Below are positions 1-6,547 of a DNA stretch of 9,550 nt, piece after piece (within the stretch, counting starts at the first letter, position 1; each line of letters opens with the position of its first letter). The notes beneath the pieces are model-generated. The model searched no databases. It saw nothing but the letters and a program-made list of their open reading frames with translations, and was not told the origin of the DNA. The stretch covers positions 1 to 9,550 of the forward strand of contig JBGOTP010000193.1 in NCBI GenBank assembly GCA_041476545.1, in the 5' to 3' direction. This DNA comes from JBGOTP01 sp041476545 (lineage in GTDB: Bacteria; Acidobacteriota; Vicinamibacteria; Vicinamibacterales; CAVVIG01). Position numbers and translations under genes: made by a program.

Positions 1-126
1 AGATGAGATCTCCCTGGATCGCAAGATCCCTAAAGGCTCCTGGAAGATGACCAGGTAATAGGTCGGGTGTGTAAGCGTGGCGACACGTTGAGCTTACCGA
101 TACTAATCAGCCGTGAGGCTTGACCA
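1..126 (+). rRNA. rrl: 23S ribosomal RNA, 3' end (partial)
   Basis: This is the last part of the large-subunit rRNA; the rest lies before the window. It carries the conserved 3' signature of bacterial 23S: a GATGAGAT start, AGGTCGGGTGTGTAAGCG, GAGCTTACCGATACTAATC and the closing CCGTGAGGCTTGACC. The exact 3' end was placed by analogy with the Escherichia coli end (GAGGCTTAACCTT) and could be off by a few bases. The terminal helix partner at the 5' end of 23S is not visible, so the processing stem cannot be checked. Confidence 0.95.
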
Positions 127-201
127 TAACTTCGTTTTTTGCGGCCCTGCAAAAGGGGTCGCCATCAACAAAGCGTTAAATGCACGCAGAAACGCTGCGT
201 G

Positions 202-235
202 ATCCGCCTTCGCCGCGTCGCGGCTACGGCGGGAT
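202..235. repeat. Hairpin repeat copy A in rRNA spacer
   Basis: CCGCC (204-208) pairs with GGCGG (228-232), and inside it CGCCGC-type bases 212-216 pair with 220-224. Read on the minus strand the unit is CGCCGTAGC, a GC-rich middle, then GAAGGCGG. The same frame is seen at 465-494 and in the element between msrB and msrA, so this looks like one copy of a dispersed small palindromic repeat rather than a piece of rRNA structure alone. Confidence 0.6.
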
Positions 236-284
236 AAAAGTGAGTCGGTCAAACTACCGTTTGCAGGATATTCAGTTGTCACAT

Positions 285-308
285 GAATGTGAGGATGTGG
301 GGATGTAA
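285..308 (+). repeat. Three imperfect tandem octamers in rRNA spacer
   Basis: GAATGTGA, GGATGTGG and GGATGTAA lie head to tail. The last copy also forms an inverted repeat with CTTACATTC at 340-348 (eight of nine positions), and TAGATTC occurs twice nearby (334-340 and 350-356). No function can be assigned; they look like slippage products in a poorly constrained spacer, or a weak processing stem. Confidence 0.45.
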
Positions 309-394
309 GTTCAGCAATACTTCCTCAGATCCTTAGATTCTTACATTCGTAGATTCGGGCTCTTTGAAAAAAGATTGTCTGGGACGACCCACCT

Positions 395-423
395 TCCGCT
401 TTCGCCCTTCGGGCTTCAGCGGA
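395..423. repeat. Hairpin copy B in rRNA spacer
   Basis: TCCGCT (395-400) pairs perfectly with AGCGGA (418-423), enclosing a second perfect stem GCCC (404-407) with GGGC (411-414) around a TTC loop. The two TTC bulges on either side are symmetrical. It resembles the other GC-rich hairpins of the window in having a TCCGC...GCGGA edge, though it lacks the TAGC core. Confidence 0.55.
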
Positions 424-464
424 CAAGTCGCGCACTCGCTGCAAAGCGATAAGGCGGGCTTGCG

Positions 465-493
465 CGCCATAGCTCGCGAAGCGAGCGGAGGCG
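465..493. repeat. Hairpin copy C in rRNA spacer
   Basis: CGCC (465-468) pairs with GGCG (490-493), with the inner perfect stem GCTCGC (472-477) to GCGAGC (481-486) around a GAA loop. The order CGCC-ATAGC-stem-GGAGGCGGG is the same as in copy A (read on the minus strand) and in hairpin B of the 6984-7090 element (CGCCGTAGC...GGCGGA). It lies less than 20 bases before the 5S rRNA, so it is part of the precursor transcript. Confidence 0.6.
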
Positions 494-511
494 GGACCCC
501 AGGCACTAAGT

Positions 512-631
<120 letters not shown>

Positions 632-641
632 TATTTGTAAG

Positions 642-690
642 GAAACAGCCCCAATGCGCACGAGTAAAACGCATCGGGGCTGTTTCTTTG
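642..690 (+). terminator. Intrinsic terminator of the rRNA operon
   Basis: GAAACAGCCCCAATGCG (642-658) pairs with CGCATCGGGGCTGTTTC (670-686), 17 pairs with one G-U type mismatch, loop of 11 bases, followed by TTTG. The T-tract is short but the stem is very strong. It sits 11 bases after 5S. Read from the minus strand it could also stop transcripts coming from the LVIVD gene. Confidence 0.85.
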
Positions 691-773
691 TACGGCTGCG
701 GCGACCTTCAGCCCACACCGTTTCCCGTGACCGACCATCGGCGCGAACCACCGGCGAGCGCGCAGCGCAAGCA

Positions 774-810
774 CCAGGAAACACTACCTTCGCGCGCGTC
801 TGTTTCCTGG
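774..810 (-). terminator. Possible terminator hairpin after the LVIVD gene
   Basis: CCAGGAAACA (774-783) is the perfect reverse complement of TGTTTCCTGG (801-810), with a 17-base loop. It starts four bases beyond the stop codon of the minus-strand gene that ends at 815. There is no T-run after it, so it may act as an RNA 3'-end stabiliser or a factor-assisted stop rather than a classic intrinsic terminator. Bases 691-773 hold nothing else that I can see. Confidence 0.45.
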
Positions 811-814
811 CGGG

Positions 815-1855
815 TTACGGGCTCTGTCGCAGAATCACAACCTCGGTGGTCGTGACGACGAACACCAGCGAATCGGTCACGGCGACGTCGCGCGCCGGGC
901 CTGTGGTCTTGTAGGAGCCGATGATGGCCGGTTTGAAGGGCGTCGAGAGATCCACAACCTGAAGGCCGGCCGCGCCGTCGGCGACGTACGCCAGCTTGCC
1001 CTTGAGCGACACGCGCAGCGCTCCACCAGGCGTCCGAAATGGCGGTGACTGGATCGGTTTCGCCGGGTTGGACACGTCGTACACCTGAAGGGATCCACCG
1101 CCCAGAAGGACCGCGATCTTCGGCCCCGGGGCCGACGCGTCCGACACCTCAACGCCTCGAAGCCCGGCGCCCGACTGCAGCGAGCTCACCGGCTCCAGCG
1201 GGTCGGGTTTGGAGAGATCGAGCACATAGAATCCCGACGGGCTGTCCACGGCGTACGCCAGCGATCCGGATGTGACGACATCGCGCGCGTAGCCGTCGAC
1301 AAAGAACGAACCGAGCGAGATCGGCTTGGCGGGATTGGAAATGTCCACCAAGACGAGCCCGGCCATGTGATCGACGACGAGGGCTCTGGTGCCGAAGACG
1401 GCCGCGGCCTTGGCCTGTCCCGGCGTCTTGAGCGATCCTCGGAGCACTGGTGCCGAGGCGTTGGACACGTCGAGCACCGCAAGGCCGAAGAAGTTGTCGC
1501 CGACATAGGCAAGCGAGCCGCTTACCGTGAACGACCAGATTTCCTCTGGAAAAGTGAACGCGCCTTCGCGCGTGGGCGAGGCCGGATTCGAGACGTTGAA
1601 GATCGTCAGCGTTTTCCCGGATGCGACATAGGCGTGGGTGCCCCGCACTTCGATCGTGTCGAATTGGTTGGCAGATCCAACCTGCGGGTTCGGAATCGAT
1701 CCAACTGGGACCAAGTTCATCGTCTGAGCAGAGGCGGCGACCGCCCCTCCGACGATCCATGCCGCGGCTGCGCTGGCGATCCAGGCGGCGGCCGAGCCGC
1801 GTCGAACGCTCAGGCTGCGGAGTCCAACGACGCCCCTCATGTGTTGCGGGGTCAT
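815..1855 (-). CDS. Secreted LVIVD-repeat beta-propeller protein
   Basis: The 346-residue product starts with a long basic and Ala-rich segment and a hydrophobic stretch (about 22-40) ending in ASAQ (cleavage near residue 44), so it is predicted to be exported. The rest consists of seven units of about 42 residues, each with an AYVA/GLxVxDVSNPAxP core, at about 75-94, 116-136, 158-178, 200-219, 247-267, 289-309 and a final degenerate one at 331-345. This is the LVIVD repeat, and seven copies fit one closed seven-bladed propeller. Such domains bind ligands or proteins; no catalytic residue is recognisable. ATG at 1855 overlaps the TGA of the upstream PQQ-like gene (ATGA), so the two are probably translated in series. 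A second ATG at codon 6 (1840) would also keep the signal peptide. Substrate unknown. Confidence 0.85.
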   Translation of the reverse strand: MTPQHMRGVVGLRSLSVRRGSAAAWIASAAAAWIVGGAVAASAQTMNLVPVGSIPNPQVGSANQFDTIEVRGTHAYVASGKTLTIFNVSNPASPTREGAFTFPEEIWSFTVSGSLAYVGDNFFGLAVLDVSNASAPVLRGSLKTPGQAKAAAVFGTRALVVDHMAGLVLVDISNPAKPISLGSFFVDGYARDVVTSGSLAYAVDSPSGFYVLDLSKPDPLEPVSSLQSGAGLRGVEVSDASAPGPKIAVLLGGGSLQVYDVSNPAKPIQSPPFRTPGGALRVSLKGKLAYVADGAAGLQVVDLSTPFKPAIIGSYKTTGPARDVAVTDSLVFVVTTTEVVILRQSP

Positions 1856-3201
1856 GAGCGTCCCCGTTTCGCAATCCGGTAGAGGCTCGACTGCGTTCGC
1901 AGAATGACGCTGCCTCGGACGACCGCCGGTGTGGCCAGCGACATTCCCGCATCAACCGAATTCTTACCAATCAACTTGAACTCGGGGCCCGCCTGCACGA
2001 CGAACGTGTCGCCGTCTTCGCTCAGAAGAAAGATTTTTCCGTTGTACGCCCAGGGCGACGCCGTGAAGCCGCTCGACTCGACCGAAATGCGCTGGCGTCC
2101 GTAGATCTGCTTTCCCGTGCGAGCGTCATGGCAGAGAAGGAAGCCGCGGTCGAGCAGGGTGTAGTAATAGTCGCCGTACACGAGCGCCGACGTGTTGTAC
2201 GTGCCGAGCAGCGGCTGATACCACGCGACATATCGACTACTGGTTTCATCGCCCTTGAGCGTGATGTCGCCCGACGCGCCGGGTCGTATGGCGTACGCGG
2301 GACGTGGAGCGGTGCCCGGATAACCTGAGTTCATGTACAACAGCCCGTGTCTAGCGAACGGCGTCGGCGTGTCGAGGTTCGTCATCCCACGGAGTTCCCA
2401 GAGCAGCTTGCCGTCCAGGTCGTACGAGCGCACGCGCCCCGTGCCCGCGGCGACGATCTCGGTGCGGATCTCGTTCTCCCACACGAACGGCGTCGCCCAG
2501 TTTTCCGTTTCCGCGCGATTGACCTTCCAGATTTCGCTGCCGGTCTTCGTGTCGAGCGCGACGATGAACGATTGCATGTTGTTGTCGTTGACGATGTAGA
2601 GACGATCTTTGTAGAGCACGGGCGAAGCGCCGGCGCCATACTGCGAACGGCCGTCGAAGGCGCCAAGCTCTTTCGTCCAGACGGTCTTGCCGTTCAGGTC
2701 CAGGGCGGCGGCCAGCCCGATGCTCCCGAAGTACACGTACACGCGCTCGCCGTCGGTGACCGGCGTTTCCGACGCGAAGCTGTTCTTGAGGTGCCTCGAC
2801 GTGGTCGGCAGCGCACTGCGCAATTCCCGCTCCCAGCGGATCTTGCCAGTCTTGAAGTCCACGTCGTACGCCACCCATCGCTGCACGGACGAAGCCTTCA
2901 CGCTCCCCTGGTCGTCGCCCGGATCGTACAGGCCCTTGATTGGAGCCGCTTCCTTGCCCGTGCTGACTGCGGCGGTCAGGAAGACGTGGTCGTCCCAGAC
3001 GACGGGTGAGCTCCAGCCGAGACCGGGAATGGTCGTCTTCCATACGACGTTCTGGGTTTCACTCCAGGTGTCGGGCAGGCCGGGATCGTCGGGAACGAGC
3101 CCCGCCTGAAGACCGCGGAACTGGGGCCACTGGTCGGTGGCCGCGACTCCCGAGAGTGTCAGCAGCAGGATGCCGGACGCGGCGATGGCAGCGCGCTTCA
3201 T
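1852..3201 (-). CDS. Secreted PQQ-like (quinoprotein-type) beta-propeller protein
   Basis: The product has 449 residues. Residues 1-21 form a signal peptide (MKRAAIAASG then a Leu-rich core, cleavage near GVAA). The mature protein opens with QWPQFRG and NVVWKTTIPGLGWSSPVVW, typical of PQQ-binding-like WD propellers of Acidobacteria and Planctomycetes. Repeats of the type 'ALDxxTGKxxW' follow at about 112-125, 165-177, 214-227, 258-270 and 357-366. No lipobox is present, so it is not a BamB-type lipoprotein, and no heme-binding CXXCH is present. Whether it binds PQQ or is a structural propeller cannot be told. ATG at 3201 was chosen over an upstream in-frame ATG (3297) because GAAGGAAGGAAACG just before it is a good ribosome site and the signal peptide starts there. 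It is coupled to the LVIVD gene. Confidence 0.85.
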   Translation of the reverse strand: MKRAAIAASGILLLTLSGVAATDQWPQFRGLQAGLVPDDPGLPDTWSETQNVVWKTTIPGLGWSSPVVWDDHVFLTAAVSTGKEAAPIKGLYDPGDDQGSVKASSVQRWVAYDVDFKTGKIRWERELRSALPTTSRHLKNSFASETPVTDGERVYVYFGSIGLAAALDLNGKTVWTKELGAFDGRSQYGAGASPVLYKDRLYIVNDNNMQSFIVALDTKTGSEIWKVNRAETENWATPFVWENEIRTEIVAAGTGRVRSYDLDGKLLWELRGMTNLDTPTPFARHGLLYMNSGYPGTAPRPAYAIRPGASGDITLKGDETSSRYVAWYQPLLGTYNTSALVYGDYYYTLLDRGFLLCHDARTGKQIYGRQRISVESSGFTASPWAYNGKIFLLSEDGDTFVVQAGPEFKLIGKNSVDAGMSLATPAVVRGSVILRTQSSLYRIAKRGRS

Positions 3202-3365
3202 CGTTTCCTTCCTTCTCGCGGGCGCGGTTTGGGAACGCCTGCGGGAAACGGATGTGGGTGCCCACGCTGGGGGACGCGCAAATGATACCCGAAGCAAATG
3301 AGCCCGGGCCGGCTATCTGCTCAGCAGTTAACATAGGCGCCAACCAGATTCGCAGGATCAACAGT
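3202..3365. promoter_or_regulatory. Divergent intergenic region with repeat motifs
   Basis: These 164 bases separate the minus-strand propeller unit from the plus-strand run, so both promoters should be here. GCAAATGA occurs twice in direct orientation (3278-3285 and 3294-3301), 16 bases apart, and GTGGG-TG-CCCAC (3254-3265) is a short near-palindrome. Either could be an operator. No convincing -35/-10 pair was found on either strand; TTAACATA near 3328-3335 is the best -10-like stretch for the plus strand. Confidence 0.35.
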
Positions 3366-4145
3366 ATGGTCGTCAAAGACAAGGTCGTCGTTGTCACCGG
3401 TGGCGCGAACGGCATCGGCCGGGCGCTGTGCCAGCGGTTCGCGCGGGAGGGCGCGCGTGCCGTCGTCGTTGCCGATCGCGAGCGAGCGGCGGAGGACGTG
3501 GCGCGCGACGTGGGTGGCGTGGCCGTGCTCGGCGACGTCGGGGTCGAGTCGGACGTCGCCCGGATCGTCTCGACCGCCGTTGACACCTTCGGCCGCGTCG
3601 ATCTGTTCTGCTCGAACGCCGGCATGTCGGTGCGCGGATCCCTGGAGACGACGACGGACGCCGATTGGCAGCGCATCTGGCACGTGAATGTGATGGCGCA
3701 CGTCTATGCCGCCCGTGCCGTACTGCCGGTGATGCTCGCCGCAGGCGGCGGCTACCTCCTGCAGACAGCATCGGCCGCGGGACTCCTGACGCAGATCGGT
3801 GGCGCGCCCTATGCGGTCACCAAGCATGCGGCGGTGGCATTTGCGGAGTGGCTATCCATCACGTACGGCGATCGCGGCATCACGGTATCGTGTCTGTGTC
3901 CGCAGGGCGTGCGCACGCGGATGCTCCAGGGGGCGCCGACCGAAGTCCACGCGCTCCTGGACGACATGGCTCTCGATCCCGAGGTCGTCGCGGACATCGT
4001 GGTCGCAGGACTCGCCGAGGAGCGGTTTCTCATCCTGCCGCACCCCGACGTCGCGGAGTACGTGCGACGGAAAGCCAATGACCACGACCGCTGGATCCGC
4101 GGCATGCGACGGCTCCAGGCGCGCGTGACAGAGGGGGCGAGCTGA
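3366..4145 (+). CDS. Short-chain dehydrogenase/reductase (SDR) family oxidoreductase
   Basis: The 259-residue product is a classical SDR. It has the cofactor loop TGGANGIG (11-18), an acidic residue D37 at the end of strand 2 that favours NAD over NADP, the NAG motif (84-86), N108, and the catalytic S136, Y149 and K153 (YAVTK), with the usual 12-residue gap between Ser and Tyr. PQG (about 179-181) replaces the common PG after strand 6. Substrate is not predictable: it is a cytosolic enzyme acting on an alcohol or ketone. ATG at 3366 has AGGA eight bases before it; the reading frame stays open far upstream, but that part runs antisense through the propeller gene and is rejected. The next gene begins 30 bases after the stop, so shared transcription is possible. 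Confidence 0.9.
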   Translation: MVVKDKVVVVTGGANGIGRALCQRFAREGARAVVVADRERAAEDVARDVGGVAVLGDVGVESDVARIVSTAVDTFGRVDLFCSNAGMSVRGSLETTTDADWQRIWHVNVMAHVYAARAVLPVMLAAGGGYLLQTASAAGLLTQIGGAPYAVTKHAAVAFAEWLSITYGDRGITVSCLCPQGVRTRMLQGAPTEVHALLDDMALDPEVVADIVVAGLAEERFLILPHPDVAEYVRRKANDHDRWIRGMRRLQARVTEGAS

Positions 4146-4175
4146 CGCGGGCTGCGATATAGTGCGCCAGCCGTC

Positions 4176-5834
4176 ATGAATCCGTTCGCCCGCAACAACC
4201 TGTTCGCTCGCAGCGTCGCCGTCGCGGCGATCGTTCTCGGAGCATTCGCCGTTCACGTGGTGCCGGTCGCGGCGGCGGATCCGCCCGTCCTGCGCTGGGC
4301 CGGCGATCCCGAAGGCGGCGCGCCGTTTGTCGAGGCCGACCCCACCGATCCGAATCGGCTGGTTGGATTCGACGTCGAGATCGCCGAGCTGATCGCTCGC
4401 CGGCTTGGCCGCACCCCTCGGTTCGTTCTCGTGGCGTTCGCGTCGCTCGATCAATCCATCGCGCGGGGAGACGCCGACATTGCGTTGAGCGGCATCGAGG
4501 ACACGCGCGCCCGCCGTGCCCTATTGTCCTCGACCATCCCCTACTATGAATTCCGCGAAGTCCTCGCCGTGCGAAACGAGGACGCCTCGCGCATTCATGG
4601 CCTGAGCGACCTCAGCGGCCGCAAGGTCGCAACCCTCGGCGGCACGATTGCCTACGAGATTCTCCTCGGCGCCGAGCGCGAGTTCGGTCTCCAGCCGGTC
4701 TCGTACGACGATGACGTGCACCCGTACCAGGATCTGGTGCTGGGACGGGTCGACGCCGTGCTGCTCGACAACGTTCTCGCGGATCGCCGTCGTCGTACGA
4801 TCCAGGGCTTCAGTGTGATTCCCCAATCGATGGCCACCGGACATTACGTTGCGGTGCTGTCGACCCGAAATGCGGCGCTTCGGGACACAGTCGACAACAT
4901 CCTGCGCGAAGCCATGCGGAATGGCGCCCTCGAGCGAATCTTTCGCAAGTGGAATGTCTGGAGCGACGACCAACGTGCCTTGTACGATCGGTTGATTGCG
5001 CGCCAGACTGTCGAGCCGATGACGGTCACTGCCGGCGCCGGGGGTCGAGACATCGGCCGCGGGGCGCTCGACCAGCTGGGCGCTGGTCAGCCAGATGCTG
5101 CTCAGCCGGGAGCCGGCCAACCGGAGGTGTCCCGGCAAGCCTCGGTGGATGCCGCGCCCTCCGCCTCGGCCGGGCGTGACACGTCGCAGTGGGCCGCCGC
5201 GCGGCGGTATCTGCCGGCGCTCTTGAAAGCCTCGGTTGTCACGATTGTCTTGTCCTTCCTCGCCATGGCGCTGGCGGTGGCGCTTGGCGTGCTAATCGCG
5301 AGCGGACGAGTGTACGGGAACAGGCTCCTTCGAACAGCTCTCGTCGGCTATGTCGAGCTCGTCCGTGGCACGCCGGTGCTGCTCCAGTTGTTCGTCCTGT
5401 ACTACGGCATTGCGTCGGCCGTGCGATTGCCGGCGTTTCTCGCGGCGTTGGTGGGCCTCGCGCTCAACTACGCGGCCTACGAGAGCGAGATTTATCGTGG
5501 CGCACTCGAGGCCGTGCCGTCTGGACAGATCGATGCCGCCCGCATTCTCGGCCTGAGCGAACGTCAGGTGCTGACGCTCGTGCGCGGTCCGCAGGCGTTT
5601 CGTCTGGCGCTCGCGCCGATGACCAACGATTTCGTCGCGCTTCTGAAAGACTCGTCGCTTGTGTCCGTTCTGACCGTCATGGAACTGACCAAGCAGACGC
5701 AGATCTTCGCGACCAACATCGGAAGCTGGGTGCTCCCGGGCTCGATGTGCGCCGGTCTCTATCTGGCAATGTCCCTCCCGATCGCGGCGCTGGCGCGCCG
5801 GCTCGAGGAGAGATGGAAGGCCCCCACTCAATGA
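4176..5834 (+). CDS. Fused amino-acid ABC transporter substrate-binding protein and permease
   Basis: This 552-residue protein joins two transporter parts. Residues 1-34 are a signal/anchor sequence. Residues 38-275 are a family-3 solute-binding domain: GFDVEIAELIARRLG (64-78), a DIALSGI-T-RAR segment (101-113) whose R113 should hold the substrate carboxylate, GGTIAYE (155-161) and the DAVLLDN segment (193-199). Residues about 280-338 are a Gln/Pro/Ala/Gly-rich linker with GAGQP twice (302-306, 312-316). Residues about 345-552 are a HisM/GlnP-type permease with the RGTP motif (397-400), an EAA-loop (about 445-460) and LLKDSSLVSV. Fused binding proteins of this kind are known for glutamine-type importers. 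The ATPase is encoded next with an ATGA overlap. No clear ribosome site precedes ATG 4176. Substrate: a polar amino acid, not further assignable. Confidence 0.92.
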   Translation: MNPFARNNLFARSVAVAAIVLGAFAVHVVPVAAADPPVLRWAGDPEGGAPFVEADPTDPNRLVGFDVEIAELIARRLGRTPRFVLVAFASLDQSIARGDADIALSGIEDTRARRALLSSTIPYYEFREVLAVRNEDASRIHGLSDLSGRKVATLGGTIAYEILLGAEREFGLQPVSYDDDVHPYQDLVLGRVDAVLLDNVLADRRRRTIQGFSVIPQSMATGHYVAVLSTRNAALRDTVDNILREAMRNGALERIFRKWNVWSDDQRALYDRLIARQTVEPMTVTAGAGGRDIGRGALDQLGAGQPDAAQPGAGQPEVSRQASVDAAPSASAGRDTSQWAAARRYLPALLKASVVTIVLSFLAMALAVALGVLIASGRVYGNRLLRTALVGYVELVRGTPVLLQLFVLYYGIASAVRLPAFLAALVGLALNYAAYESEIYRGALEAVPSGQIDAARILGLSERQVLTLVRGPQAFRLALAPMTNDFVALLKDSSLVSVLTVMELTKQTQIFATNIGSWVLPGSMCAGLYLAMSLPIAALARRLEERWKAPTQ

Positions 5835-6535
5835 GCCCCGTGAACCCTGTGAACCCCGTGAACCCTGTTCTCCAGGTCCAAGACGTGTCGGTGACGCGAG
5901 GACACCGAACGGTGCTGAGCAACGTCAGTTTCACCATTGGTCGCGGCGAGCTGGTCGCGCTCATGGGTGCGTCAGGCTCCGGCAAGACGACGATGCTTCG
6001 GGCGATCGCGGGATTGGATCCGTTTGACGAGGGCGCGATCGTGCTGGACGACGTGAGACTCGAGGGGGGCGCACCGAAGACACGCTCTACGCTGCGGCTG
6101 ACCTCCCGGAAGGTGGGGATGGTGTTTCAGTTCCACTATCTGTTCGAGCACCTGTCGGCGCTCGAGAACGTCTGCCTCGCACCGATCCATGCGCATGGCG
6201 TCTCGCGTGGCGACGCCGCAGCGCACGCGCTCGAGCTGCTGAAGACCCTCAGCGTCGAGCACCGCGCGACTGCCCTGCCCCGGGAGCTTTCCGGAGGTGA
6301 GGCGCAGCGGGTGGCGATTGCCAGGGCGCTCGCGGTTGATCCCCCGCTCCTCCTCATGGACGAGCCGACCGCATCGCTGGATAACGCAAGAAGGGCGGAA
6401 CTGGGTGCGCTCCTCCGGCGTCTTACGAGCGAGAGCCGGACCCTCCTCATCGCGACTCACGACGAGGATTTCGCGCGCGACTGGGCCACGCGTATGCTAC
6501 GACTACGCGACGGCAGGATCGACGGCAGCACATAG
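5831..6535 (+). CDS. Amino-acid ABC transporter ATP-binding protein
   Basis: The 234-residue product has every ABC ATPase signature: Walker A GASGSGKT (46-53), Q-loop Q100, signature LSGGE (153-157), Walker B LLLMDEP (173-179), D-loop SLD (182-184) and switch H210. It is a single nucleotide-binding domain of the polar-amino-acid importer class and should dimerise under the fused permease encoded just before. ATG at 5831 overlaps the upstream stop (ATGA); GGAAGG (5815-5820) lies ten bases before it, inside the upstream gene. The first residues are an odd SPVNPVNPVNPV run from a 9-base tandem repeat, before the domain begins at about residue 14. The reading frame is open far upstream in another frame of the permease gene, which is not real coding sequence. 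Confidence 0.93.
   Translation: MSPVNPVNPVNPVLQVQDVSVTRGHRTVLSNVSFTIGRGELVALMGASGSGKTTMLRAIAGLDPFDEGAIVLDDVRLEGGAPKTRSTLRLTSRKVGMVFQFHYLFEHLSALENVCLAPIHAHGVSRGDAAAHALELLKTLSVEHRATALPRELSGGEAQRVAIARALAVDPPLLLMDEPTASLDNARRAELGALLRRLTSESRTLLIATHDEDFARDWATRMLRLRDGRIDGST
5840..5866 (+). repeat. Three 9-base tandem repeats at the start of the ATPase gene
   Basis: GTGAACCCT, GTGAACCCC and GTGAACCCT follow each other and encode VNP three times in codons 4-12. Each unit starts with an in-frame GTG, which could serve as an alternative start codon. A change in copy number by slippage would keep the reading frame. Confidence 0.85.
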
Positions 6536-6547
6536 AGACCAACACAT

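Larger units (their letters stand above)
127..511 (+). other. Long 23S-5S internal transcribed spacer
   Basis: About 385 bases separate 23S from 5S, several times longer than the roughly 100 bases usual in familiar bacteria. No tRNA or believable gene is seen. The spacer holds several small inverted repeats: 141-147 with 156-162 (one wobble pair), 184-189 with 195-200 (six pairs, loop AAACG), and three larger hairpins listed separately. A T-run (135-140) follows the 23S end but has no strong stem before it, so read-through into 5S is expected. The middle part (about 240-390) is AT-richer and carries short tandem repeats. Confidence 0.8.

Noticed and set aside
285..360. CRISPR-like short repeats in the rRNA spacer
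   Set aside because: The units are 7-8 bases, adjacent or irregularly spaced, with no spacer pattern and no cas genes.
2347..3043. Long open frames of 220 and 230 codons, one on each strand, within the PQQ-like propeller gene
   Set aside because: They overlap a gene with clear signal peptide and repeats; their Arg/Ala-rich composition is typical of GC-rich shadow frames.
1852..3201. BamB outer-membrane assembly factor
   Set aside because: There is no lipobox cysteine, and the QWPQFRG opening fits the general PQQ-like propeller group better.
3006..3365. N-terminal extension of the dehydrogenase to an upstream ATG
   Set aside because: It would be antisense to the propeller gene, adds Arg-rich sequence outside the SDR fold, and ATG 3366 has a ribosome site.
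5189..5830. N-terminal extension of the ABC ATPase by 214 codons
   Set aside because: It lies out of frame inside the permease coding region; the ATPase domain is complete from 5831.
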